Below, piece after piece: positions 1 through 7,467 of a stretch of DNA of 13,302 nt. Source of the stretch: an uncultured Bacteroidota bacterium (GTDB lineage: Bacteria > Bacteroidota > Bacteroidia > Chitinophagales > Chitinophagaceae); contig CAMLGR010000133.1 in NCBI GenBank assembly GCA_946479615.1, positions 1 to 13,302 of the forward strand. The letters are read 5' to 3'. The notes below the pieces were generated by a model. That model ran no database searches. It was given only the letters and a program-made list of their open reading frames with translations, and had not been told where the DNA came from. The translations under genes and the position numbers were made by a program. How positions within the stretch are numbered: the first letter of the stretch is position 1; every line of letters begins with the position of its first letter.

Positions 1-1
1 G

Positions 2-259
2 GAAACCAAAAAACCAGTTTATATCTATGTTGACACAGAAAAAAAAGATACGATCTATGGTGAAACAGGAAAAGTGATCAACGGGCAGATAACATTACAG
101 GACGGGAAATACAAATTTGCAGAAGAATCGGATGCCGATTACAAGATCGTAGTAGAGGATTACAAACAAAAAGTAGAGAAGGATGGCGATATAAAGATCA
201 AGACTGATGATGAAAAAATAAAGATCGATGGAAAGACGGGTGAAGTGAAAAGAAAATAA
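2..259 (+). CDS. C-terminal part of an unrecognised charged protein (5' end outside window)
   Basis: The reading frame is open from the first bases of the window to the TAA at 257-259, giving 85 visible residues. A GTG at 74-76 could act as a start, but the frame continues upstream with protein-like sequence (...KKPVYIYVDTEKKDTIYGE...), so I treat this as the 3' end of a longer gene. The visible part is very hydrophilic. It looks like short beta strands rich in Lys, Asp and Glu, ending in an alternating charged/hydrophobic stretch (GDIKIKTDDEKIKIDGKTGE) that resembles a repetitive beta-type tail. No signal peptide, membrane segment or known motif is visible here. It converges on the minus-strand operon and is followed by a strong intrinsic terminator. 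The function is unknown. Confidence 0.7.
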   Translation, partial: ETKKPVYIYVDTEKKDTIYGETGKVINGQITLQDGKYKFAEESDADYKIVVEDYKQKVEKDGDIKIKTDDEKIKIDGKTGEVKRK

Positions 260-284
260 ACGAAGTGGTTCCGTGGACAGTTAC

Positions 285-316
285 AAACTGCTGAATATAT
301 GTTCAGCAGTTTTTTT
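285..316 (+). terminator. Rho-independent terminator of the plus-strand gene
   Basis: An 11-bp perfect stem (AAACTGCTGAA at 285-295 with TTCAGCAGTTT at 302-312) encloses a 6-nt loop and runs directly into a T tract (310-316). It lies 25 nt after the stop codon at 259. Read on the minus strand the hairpin is the same, but it is followed only by TTTGTAAC, so it would terminate the opposing operon weakly at best. Confidence 0.88.
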
Positions 317-344
317 ATTTGATAGTGGATGAACTTATGAGGTG

Positions 345-445
345 GAATAGGACACGGATGACAAGATGGACGGATAAAAGAATAGATATTAATTGATTTC
401 CCAAATACATTTTTATCCGTCCATCTTGTCATCCGTGTTCCATTC
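345..445. repeat. Long inverted repeat (35-nt arms, 31-nt spacer) in the convergent intergenic region
   Basis: Positions 352-379 and 411-438 are perfect reverse complements over 28 nt. Pairing extends outward to 345 and 445 with one G-T wobble and one A-C mismatch. The spacer at 380-410 is AT rich. Each arm carries GAT at an 8-nt period (357, 365, 373: gatgacaa, gatggacg, gataaaag), so the arm itself looks built from a short tandem unit. No T tract follows on either strand, so it is not a standard terminator. Read on the minus strand it begins 7 nt after the stop of the last operon gene and would form a long 3'-end hairpin in that mRNA. It could be a copy of a dispersed intergenic palindrome family (REP- or MITE-like), but no second copy lies in this window. 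Confidence 0.85.
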
Positions 446-452
446 TTCAACT

Positions 453-3044
453 TTAGAACAATAATCCTACTTTAAAATGCACATTATTTCCTTCAGGCGA
501 TATGCCATACAAACCGGTCAGTGCATATTTATTGTAAGGTATAACGATCACCCCGAAACCATATCCCCCATGCCATTTATCAGAAGATTCACCCGGCAGC
601 CAGACACGACCCACATCATAAAATCCTAAGAGACCTGCTTTGCCATTGAAAATATAATTATTGGTATTGAAGATCCAGCGCAGATCACCACCGGCATAAG
701 CAGTATGCTTGCCGTAGAAACGTTCACGTTCAAACGCCCTGATCTCCCCGCTGCCACCACCACCTAATTTATTCAGGTTAAAGAAATCAGCTTTGCCGCT
801 CATCGTTGCACCACCTGCCCGTAACGCCATACTGAATAAACTTCCCAATGGGATGTAAATTGACGCATCGGTATTGGCAGAAACATAGGATTCATTTTTT
901 TCGTCCACATTCATGGTATACCCGGCGCCGGTGGTCCAGGCAACACCCTGTGTAGGATATACTTCATCATTGACATTTAAAAACCGGTAGCCCGCTTCCA
1001 GTCCTGCGAAATGGTGAGGACCAAATGCAGTAGGGTTGATAACAGAAGGACCTTCTCCAATAAAATGATTGGCCGTTTCGCGGTACTTAAGGGTGCGGTA
1101 AAAAGCAGAGATCTCCAGGTGGTGATTGCTGGCAAAATTCCGTTCCACACCGGCACTCGCATAAAAACGATTGCTGTACGTGCGGTAATAGTTTCGTGTT
1201 TTATTATCGAACACCGAATTATTTCCAACACCGAAATAATTTTCAGCCGCCGGCGCATCTATCCTTGCTTTGACCACCATATCCCATTTGCCAAACATCC
1301 TTCCTACACGGCCCACATACCCGGCATTGAATGTATTCCGGAGAAATCCATAACTGGCGCTGACATGGTGCACGACCTCATATTGTTCTTTTCTCCAGGG
1401 CTGTGTGTTATAGGTAAGACCGGCTGTTATTTTCAAACCTGTACGGGTAAATAATTTAAGTGGATCCCTTTCAAAGATCCGGTAAGGTTTTGCTGTAAAT
1501 AAAGACATGACTGTGAAATCGGATTTCTTTTCATGCACGGTATCGTATTCAAATTTCTTCCCGGAATAAATGGCGATCTCATTATGCAGGTGTTTCCTGT
1601 CGAACACAATGGAATCTTTATTTCCCGGATCGATCAGTCTTATCTTGATCCCTGTTTTGCCCGGGCCTTTCACTGTAATAAGATCTTCTTTTCCCAATCC
1701 ATACAATCTTACCTCTTTGGTTTCTTTGATCGAAAATCGCCTGGAATAATAGGGCGTCTTTGCTGTTTTTCCTTCTTTGCTGATCTTATAAATACTGATC
1801 TCCGTTTCTTTACCGGAAATACGATTGATCTGGAACCATTCTCTTCCATCCGTACCAGCCAGGTCAACTGATTTGGTGAGATATTCATAATAATCATTGG
1901 CATATTCAACCAGGTGATCGCGGCGCGATTTCAGCGTGGCAATGATCTTCTCACCCGAAACAGCAAATTCTTCCGGAGGCATCTGGCGAATGCTGTAACT
2001 TATCAGATCATCTGTCAATGCTTTTTGGATCAGCTTTGCTTGCTCTACCCATGTTTCCCTGGACAATTCATTTAAAAACATCCTGTCTAATGGCCGGCCG
2101 GGAAAATTCCACCCGCCTACATCTTTAATGTCAGGATCAAACCCCTGCAAATGTTTCATCAGCATACTAGCCATTGAAGGATATAGACCATCGATCTTTG
2201 TATACGCCTGGTCGCGATCACGGGGAATGGGCCGGTAGATCTTCTGATCGCCTTTCTCAAAACTGGCCCAGCGCCAGTTATCCGGGTGACGGCCCCAATC
2301 GCCAATGACCATATCAAATAAACGTGCCCGGACAAAAGCGGTTTGATCCACATGGTCATCGTTATCATCATAAATATGTTCCATCAGCCGGTCAGTACCA
2401 ATTACATTTTTCGAATATCCAAAATTGGGGGCGGTACTTTGGTCATCATCCGGTCTTTCTTCAAAAAGATATAACTGATCGCCGAATTCCTTATCAAATT
2501 CTCCCAATGCTTTTTGCGAGGGCACAAAGACAATAACCGGGGATGTATGGTATACGCCTGCGGCTTCGCTCATCGGTGTGATCGTCGGTCCCGTAAACGG
2601 ATGACCGATCGATACCTGGTCTTTGGCAATATGCGCTAAAAAAGTACCCCTGACAGAGGGCACTCCTTTTCCAAAATCTTTATTCACGCTGCGTAATACA
2701 TACTCTTTACCCTTCTTATCTTTTAAACGCAAGGTGCTGGATTGACGACCGCCGCCTTTTTCAATGGGAGTTAATCCCCCTTTGGCAGTATCGAGATAAA
2801 AATTATTGACACGTACTGCAGTGTTCCATTCTTTCCGGTAATGTTTGCCCCAGAAAAAATTATGATACCCGCTTCTTTTGTATTCTTTGCCAGGAATAAC
2901 AACAGTAGTACCTTTTATAGTCGCTGCATCTTTTACAATGGTAGTTTGAGCACACGCAGTACTCATCATAAAAATGCCGATACCCAGCGCGGCTATGATA
3001 CGCGGTAGAGGGTCCGTCCGGAATAAATTCACTGATCTTTTCAT
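453..3044 (-). CDS. Outer-membrane Omp85-like barrel with N-terminal atypical-kinase-like domain (probable pseudokinase paralogue)
   Basis: An 863-residue exported protein. Residues 1-33 form a signal peptide ending ACAQ; Cys31 makes a weak lipobox possible. Residues ~55-390 form a domain shared with the 1215-aa protein of the same operon. It has a Gly-rich strand (KGGGRQSSTLRLKDKKGKEY, 96-115), a catalytic-loop-like stretch GDWGRHPDNW (248-257) and a metal-loop-like IPRDRDQAY (273-281), recalling FAM20/HipA-type kinases. The Asp expected before Arg252-His253 is Gly251, so phosphotransfer may be lost. Residues ~395-480 form a beta-rich linker domain (TKEVRLYGLGKED, 442-454). Residues ~525-863 form a beta-barrel resembling the Omp85/BamA/surface-antigen family: the lid-loop equivalent is GEIRAFERERFYG (766-778), a GFYDVGRVW strand follows (807-815), and the chain ends in Phe. 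No POTRA domains are apparent. It is the last gene of the operon, 14 nt after the cyclase. The barrel call is firm; the kinase likeness is inferred from motifs. Confidence 0.88.
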   Translation of the reverse strand: MKRSVNLFRTDPLPRIIAALGIGIFMMSTACAQTTIVKDAATIKGTTVVIPGKEYKRSGYHNFFWGKHYRKEWNTAVRVNNFYLDTAKGGLTPIEKGGGRQSSTLRLKDKKGKEYVLRSVNKDFGKGVPSVRGTFLAHIAKDQVSIGHPFTGPTITPMSEAAGVYHTSPVIVFVPSQKALGEFDKEFGDQLYLFEERPDDDQSTAPNFGYSKNVIGTDRLMEHIYDDNDDHVDQTAFVRARLFDMVIGDWGRHPDNWRWASFEKGDQKIYRPIPRDRDQAYTKIDGLYPSMASMLMKHLQGFDPDIKDVGGWNFPGRPLDRMFLNELSRETWVEQAKLIQKALTDDLISYSIRQMPPEEFAVSGEKIIATLKSRRDHLVEYANDYYEYLTKSVDLAGTDGREWFQINRISGKETEISIYKISKEGKTAKTPYYSRRFSIKETKEVRLYGLGKEDLITVKGPGKTGIKIRLIDPGNKDSIVFDRKHLHNEIAIYSGKKFEYDTVHEKKSDFTVMSLFTAKPYRIFERDPLKLFTRTGLKITAGLTYNTQPWRKEQYEVVHHVSASYGFLRNTFNAGYVGRVGRMFGKWDMVVKARIDAPAAENYFGVGNNSVFDNKTRNYYRTYSNRFYASAGVERNFASNHHLEISAFYRTLKYRETANHFIGEGPSVINPTAFGPHHFAGLEAGYRFLNVNDEVYPTQGVAWTTGAGYTMNVDEKNESYVSANTDASIYIPLGSLFSMALRAGGATMSGKADFFNLNKLGGGGSGEIRAFERERFYGKHTAYAGGDLRWIFNTNNYIFNGKAGLLGFYDVGRVWLPGESSDKWHGGYGFGVIVIPYNKYALTGLYGISPEGNNVHFKVGLLF

Positions 3045-3058
3045 AGGTGCTTGTTTAC

Positions 3059-4132
3059 TTAGATTTTTAATGCATACAACTGGATCGGTGTTTCTACTCC
3101 TTTTAAAGAAATTTCACCCAGGTTCTCCCCCTGCCATGATTCAAATACATTGTTTTCAAAATAAGCCTGCGATGCAATAAATTTTTGATTCAGCTCACTG
3201 CAGGCTGTGCGTATACGCGCTGTGATGTTCATGGCTTCACCGCTGATCGCGATATCTTTTTTGATCACTCCTATTTCCCCGATCGTTACTTCGCCTACAT
3301 GCAGCCCTACACGGAATTCAGGGATCACGCCATATTTGCGGCGGAAATAATCCGAAGCATGCTGCAGGGAACGTCTTGACCAGATCACTGTATTGGTCGA
3401 TTTGACAATATTCGCCCGGCGATAGGGCCAGCTTACTACCACTTCATCTCCTACATACTGGTAGATATGCCCGTCATTCTCCAGTACCGCATTCGATATA
3501 TAATAAATGAAGTCGCGGATGAATGAAAAATATTTTTCGTGTCCCAATTGTTCTGCTATAGGTGTTGAATCGGCGAGATCCAGGAACATGAGTATCCTTG
3601 TTTCTGTTCGCGGTTTGATGTATTTACCTGTGAGCACTTCCCAGAAAACACCGGGCGAATATTTGTGATCCATCGATACCACTACCTGGGTGATCATAAT
3701 GATCAGGAACCAGGATACCATACTATCGAGAAAGTAACCGGTACGGAAAAAAAAGTGCTGGAAGGCGCGGTAAGTGAGATCAAAGGGGATATCGTTGATG
3801 ATGATATAATGGCAGAAAAAAATAAAGATCGTTACAAACAGGGCCACCGCCAGCAACAAGGAAGTTTTAATGGCCCAACCCGCCAGGATAGAAGATTCCC
3901 TGAACCGGATATGCAATTCCACCAATAATAAATAAGCCATAAGCGCACTGAAGCTCAGGAGTATCACGGCGCGGAGAAGATACGCGGAGAAGAAGTTTTC
4001 ATGATAGGGGTATTCTCCATTCATTCCTTCGAGGAATACACGTGCATACAACAGGGTCTCTATCAGCGTCCAGGAAAGGGCGATGATAATGATCCAGCGT
4101 AAACGGTACAAGGTCATGAATGACAAGTTCAT
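3059..4132 (-). CDS. Membrane-anchored class III nucleotidyl cyclase
   Basis: The protein should make a cyclic nucleotide from an NTP at the inner membrane. I prefer the ATG at 4132 (357 aa; MNLSFMTLYRLRW): AGAAGGGA precedes it and the gap to ppk1 is 17 nt. A GTG at 4195 would add 21 residues and overlap ppk1. In the numbering of the longer 378-aa frame, four membrane segments lie at about 33-55, 70-93, 107-133 and 155-174, followed by a cyclase domain at 195-378. The two metal-binding aspartates are visible: Asp206 in FLDLADST and Asp250 in YVGDE. The transition-state pair Asn323/Arg327 is in SGEAMNITARI. The usual adenine-selecting Lys (four residues before Asp250) is Gln246, and the matching Asp position is Ala316. 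The nucleotide made (cAMP, cGMP, cCMP or cUMP) is therefore open. The neighbours ppk1 and HD-PycTM suggest a signalling operon. Confidence 0.93.
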   Translation of the reverse strand: MNLSFMTLYRLRWIIIIALSWTLIETLLYARVFLEGMNGEYPYHENFFSAYLLRAVILLSFSALMAYLLLVELHIRFRESSILAGWAIKTSLLLAVALFVTIFIFFCHYIIINDIPFDLTYRAFQHFFFRTGYFLDSMVSWFLIIMITQVVVSMDHKYSPGVFWEVLTGKYIKPRTETRILMFLDLADSTPIAEQLGHEKYFSFIRDFIYYISNAVLENDGHIYQYVGDEVVVSWPYRRANIVKSTNTVIWSRRSLQHASDYFRRKYGVIPEFRVGLHVGEVTIGEIGVIKKDIAISGEAMNITARIRTACSELNQKFIASQAYFENNVFESWQGENLGEISLKGVETPIQLYALKI

Positions 4133-4149
4133 TCCCTTCTGAATGCTTT

Positions 4150-6198
4150 TTACGCCCGGCTTTTCAGATACTTGTATATCTCCTGTTGTGAGCACTTTTT
4201 ATTGATTGTATTGATATTATTATTGTCTTGCTGCAACGGCTCTGTTACTGCATCTTCTTCTTCCCCATCCTGCCATTGTATATTGAAATAATCATTCAGT
4301 TCGGCACATAAGGATTGATCTTTTACCGGCACACATACTTCTATCCGGTGATGCAGGTTGCGGGTCATCCAATCCGACGAACCCATATATATTTTCTGGT
4401 CATCTCCTTCCCCGAAAATGAATAGCCTGCTATGCTCCAGGAACCTGTCCACGATACGCTTCACCTGTATATTGTTGCCCCATTTCTTATCTGTTTTCAA
4501 ACAACAAATCCCTCTTATGATCAGCTGTACCTGCACACCCGCTTTTGCAGCTTTATATAATAAATCGATCATCGGTACATTTTCCAGGTTATTTAGTTTG
4601 ATCCTGATACAGGAAGCCAGCTTTTTCTTTTTTCGCCTGATCTGTTCATTGATCTCTTCTTCGAAAATGCGGGTCATATTAAACTGTGAGACAAGGAGGG
4701 TGCCGAATTCCTTGGATTCCTTCTTTTCAGGTTTTGTCCGGCTGCGCAGGAACCGGAATAATTGTTCCAGTTCACCGGTAATGGATCTGTCAGTAGTAAA
4801 CAGGGCATGGTCCGTATAAAACCGGGCCGTGGTTTCATTGAAATTACCCGTACCGATAAAAGCATACGCCTTACTATCCTGTTTTGTTTTCCTGGTGATC
4901 AATGCAATCTTCGAATGCACTTTTATGCCGGGTATGCTATAAATAATTTTAACACCCGCATTCTGCATTTCCTTGCTCCAGCGGATATTATTGGCTTCAT
5001 CAAAGCGGGCTTTCAGTTCCACGAAAACAGTGACCTCCTTTTTGTTTTTGGCAGCGCTGATCAGTGCATTGGCGATATGCGAATCAGCTGCAATACGATA
5101 GAGCGTAACAGCGATCGAACTCACATCAGGATCGATGGCTGCCTGGTTGAAAAAGGTCAGTACCGGGTTATAACTATGATAGGGAAAATGCAATAAGGCA
5201 TCCTTCTTTTCAATGCGGGCGAAAATATCGCCGCAATCATCCAGGTGCATCGGTTTCAGTTGCTGTAATTCAGGATAGTACAGTTCCTTTTTCTTGACGG
5301 GCAATTTCCCCAGGTCGCTCAGGTTGTGATAACGCCCCCCCGCATATAATTGCTGGTAGTCCACCCCAAAAGAAGTTGCTAAAAATTTCTTTACACTGGT
5401 AGGCATTCCTTCTTCATATAAAAACCGTGTTGGTGCGCCATGATCTCTTTTTGCCAGCTTCTTTTCCAGTTCTTTCAGGATATCTTTCTGGTAATTTTCC
5501 TCATCCAGGTACAACTCAGCGTCGCGGGTTACCTTAAAACTGAAACAGGAATGAATATGAAAACCGGTAAAGATGCATTTCATATTCTCCCTGATGATAT
5601 CGTCCAGGAAAACAATATGAGTATGATCGTCTTCCGATTCAAAACTGTAAAATCGCTTGATCTTGTCGGCAGGTATATTGACAACTGCATGATGAAGAAA
5701 ATCTTCTCCTTCCTTTTTCAATAATACCAGCAGGTAGATCTTATTATTCTCAGGAAAAAAATCATTATCAAAAGCCCCGCCGATAAACACAGGCTGAATA
5801 AAAGCGAGTATCCTGGAAAAAAACAATTCTCTTACCTGTCCTGCATATGCTGCCGGAATTGGTTTATTATAATACAGGATGATTTTTTCCGCTTCCAGGC
5901 CCGGCAATAATTCACTATTCAGGATATGCCCAAATTCCTGCAGATGCTCATTGATGGTTTGCTGTACCTGCTCCGGCATATTCTTATCCGGTGGCGGCAC
6001 GATCTTACTGAGCATTTTATTTTTCAAATGCGCATACAAAGAAATAACGGGATAGCGCACCCGGAAGAATTCATCCATATTTGATGAAAAGATGGAAAGA
6101 AATTTCACCCTTTCCATCAGGGGCACTTCTTTGCCGGAGGCTTCCTGCAATACGCGGTGATTAAAACCCAACCAGCTTATGTCCCTGTTTTCATACAT
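4150..6198 (-). CDS. ppk1: Polyphosphate kinase 1
   Basis: PPK1 reversibly polymerises the gamma-phosphate of ATP into inorganic polyphosphate, at or near the inner membrane. Its 682 residues match the usual length (about 690). The N-terminal domain opens with the family pattern NRDISWLGFNHRVLQEA (4-20), and FLSIFSSNMDEFFRVR (33-48) follows. In the two phospholipase-D-like catalytic domains, the phospho-accepting His is His428 (KVHSK) and the second conserved His is His589 (DRFLEHSR). Arg368 (VTLYRIA) and Arg398 (ELKARFDE) match the metal/phosphate-contacting arginines. The block SSDWMTRNLHHRIE (607-620) is also typical. All catalytic residues are present, so it should be active. A poorly conserved Asn/Gln-rich tail (about 645-682) extends beyond the last core block. 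It starts 9 nt after the HD-PycTM stop, and an optional GTG start of the cyclase lies within its 3' end. Confidence 0.97.
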   Translation of the reverse strand: MYENRDISWLGFNHRVLQEASGKEVPLMERVKFLSIFSSNMDEFFRVRYPVISLYAHLKNKMLSKIVPPPDKNMPEQVQQTINEHLQEFGHILNSELLPGLEAEKIILYYNKPIPAAYAGQVRELFFSRILAFIQPVFIGGAFDNDFFPENNKIYLLVLLKKEGEDFLHHAVVNIPADKIKRFYSFESEDDHTHIVFLDDIIRENMKCIFTGFHIHSCFSFKVTRDAELYLDEENYQKDILKELEKKLAKRDHGAPTRFLYEEGMPTSVKKFLATSFGVDYQQLYAGGRYHNLSDLGKLPVKKKELYYPELQQLKPMHLDDCGDIFARIEKKDALLHFPYHSYNPVLTFFNQAAIDPDVSSIAVTLYRIAADSHIANALISAAKNKKEVTVFVELKARFDEANNIRWSKEMQNAGVKIIYSIPGIKVHSKIALITRKTKQDSKAYAFIGTGNFNETTARFYTDHALFTTDRSITGELEQLFRFLRSRTKPEKKESKEFGTLLVSQFNMTRIFEEEINEQIRRKKKKLASCIRIKLNNLENVPMIDLLYKAAKAGVQVQLIIRGICCLKTDKKWGNNIQVKRIVDRFLEHSRLFIFGEGDDQKIYMGSSDWMTRNLHHRIEVCVPVKDQSLCAELNDYFNIQWQDGEEEDAVTEPLQQDNNNINTINKKCSQQEIYKYLKSRA

Positions 6199-6207
6199 AT
6201 ATTGTGT

Positions 6208-7464
6208 TTAAAACGGAGAGCTGGCACTATCCACTACCGTTGTGCCGCTGGCCGATGAATCGTGGAACATGATCGCTACAATGAATGCAAGCGCGGAGGC
6301 GATCATACCAATCATAAAAATGTTATAAGCGATCCTGACCAGCCGGTATTTTCTTCCCAGTACAATACCGAGGTAATAAATATCATCGACCAGTGCGCCA
6401 TAGAGATAATTGGGATCGCGCATCATAGTGCTCATTGCCCATTTGTATTCTTCCAGCGATGCCTTGTAAAAATTACCAAAGAATAAAAGATTGGTTTTAC
6501 GGTTCAGTATCTCTTCGCGTGTAAAATTTCCGTTGGTGATCTTGGGTCTTGTAGAAAGGATCGCAACCACGATCGTGGAAAGTGAACTGGCAAGGAATAT
6601 AAAAGTAGGAATGGTCAAATGCCTGTCCACTTCGATCTTACGGATCAGTACCGTCAGGATCACCGAGATGATGATCGCATTGACACTGATCAGGATATTG
6701 GCTTTATTATCCGCCATATCGCTTAAACGGATATGATTTTCCGAAGCCAGGCGTAACATGGTCTGGATGCCCTTGGTGATGAAACCACTTTGCTTTTTAC
6801 CCTCTCCTTTCTTTTCATTCGGATCATCGATCATTATCGTAGAGGTATTACCCGGGTTAGCTTCCAGGTTCATCTCATCCCGCAACCTGGCAATGTTCTT
6901 TTGTTTTCTTTCATCCAGCCGGGTCCGGCAATAATCGGTATAAAACTGGTGTTGCTCAAGAATGGATAAGGTATTGCGGTCCCAGTCCATCAGGATCGTA
7001 TCCTGGCGGCGCAGCTTCATTTCCTTTTTCATCAGCTTATCCATCTTCTTAAAATCTTTCGTACCGAAGTGATAAGTATCTGCATCTTTAATGATCTCCT
7101 GCAACAATCCTTCAGGCTGTTTGTCCATTTTGGTAGCCAGGATGATACTGGTTATCTCTTCAGCCAAAGCCGCATAGATATCCTTTCCTTCCAGCCAGGT
7201 ATTCATCAGTTCAGCGCTTTTATCTTCATGACCCGCAGGTCCTGTAAATAAATGACCGGTATCGTGAAACCAGGCCGCAACATTCAATACGATGATCTGC
7301 TTCTCACTTAACTCATAGTGAGCGGCTATCTCATTAACGTGATCGACAACGGCCCTCGTATGATCGATGCTGTGATAGACAAGATTTTGCTGCGCAGCAG
7401 TTTCATACAACCCAGCCACATGTTCTTCAGCTTGTCTCAGCAGATCTGTTTGAATGTTCTTCAT
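6208..7464 (-). CDS. HD-domain phosphohydrolase fused to a Pycsar-effector-type membrane domain (HD-PycTM)
   Basis: A 418-residue fusion. The N-terminal HD domain (about 10-190) shows the metal-binding set His35 (SIDHT), His67-Asp68 (WFHDTGH), His79 (GHED) and Asp127 (IIKDADTYHFG), so it is probably an active phosphohydrolase or phosphodiesterase; the substrate is unknown. A polar linker (200-228) leads to the C-terminal region (232-402), which matches the PycTM/DUF5706 pattern: RLSDMADNKANILISVNAII (246-265). Predicted membrane segments are about 256-274, 285-303 and 379-400. The well-conserved stretch between the second and third (KTNLLFFGNFYKASLEEYKW, 323-342) is soluble. PycTM domains are membrane-damaging effectors of Pycsar anti-phage systems, activated by cCMP or cUMP; the fusion to an HD domain suggests a nucleotide-responsive protein that may degrade its own signal. 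The ATG is 3 nt after the upstream stop (TGA-TAT-ATG), so translation is probably coupled. Confidence 0.9.
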   Translation of the reverse strand: MKNIQTDLLRQAEEHVAGLYETAAQQNLVYHSIDHTRAVVDHVNEIAAHYELSEKQIIVLNVAAWFHDTGHLFTGPAGHEDKSAELMNTWLEGKDIYAALAEEITSIILATKMDKQPEGLLQEIIKDADTYHFGTKDFKKMDKLMKKEMKLRRQDTILMDWDRNTLSILEQHQFYTDYCRTRLDERKQKNIARLRDEMNLEANPGNTSTIMIDDPNEKKGEGKKQSGFITKGIQTMLRLASENHIRLSDMADNKANILISVNAIIISVILTVLIRKIEVDRHLTIPTFIFLASSLSTIVVAILSTRPKITNGNFTREEILNRKTNLLFFGNFYKASLEEYKWAMSTMMRDPNYLYGALVDDIYYLGIVLGRKYRLVRIAYNIFMIGMIASALAFIVAIMFHDSSASGTTVVDSASSPF

Positions 7465-7467
7465 ATA

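Noticed and set aside
345..445. CRISPR-like or tandem repeat array
   Set aside because: Only two copies in inverted orientation with one spacer; this is a palindrome, not an array.
345..445. Intrinsic terminator of the minus-strand operon
   Set aside because: The stem is far longer than a normal terminator and no T tract follows on the minus strand (it reads CCTATTCCACC).
160..450. Open frame on the minus strand, 96 aa, spanning the intergenic region
   Set aside because: It is antisense to the real gene end at 2-259 and runs through the terminator and the palindrome; composition is not protein-like.
1011..1454. Plus-strand open frames inside the barrel genes (for example 1011-1454, 4358-4819, 4762-5196)
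   Set aside because: Antisense shadows of well-supported minus-strand coding genes; no recognisable domains.
453..3044. HipA toxin of a toxin-antitoxin pair
   Set aside because: The D-R-H-like motif is reminiscent, but the protein is exported, fused to a barrel, and no HipB-like DNA-binding partner is present.
3059..7464. Calling this a confirmed Pycsar anti-phage defence system
   Set aside because: The cyclase and HD-PycTM genes are separated by ppk1, the cyclase is membrane anchored, product specificity is unknown, and no mobile or defence genes are nearby.
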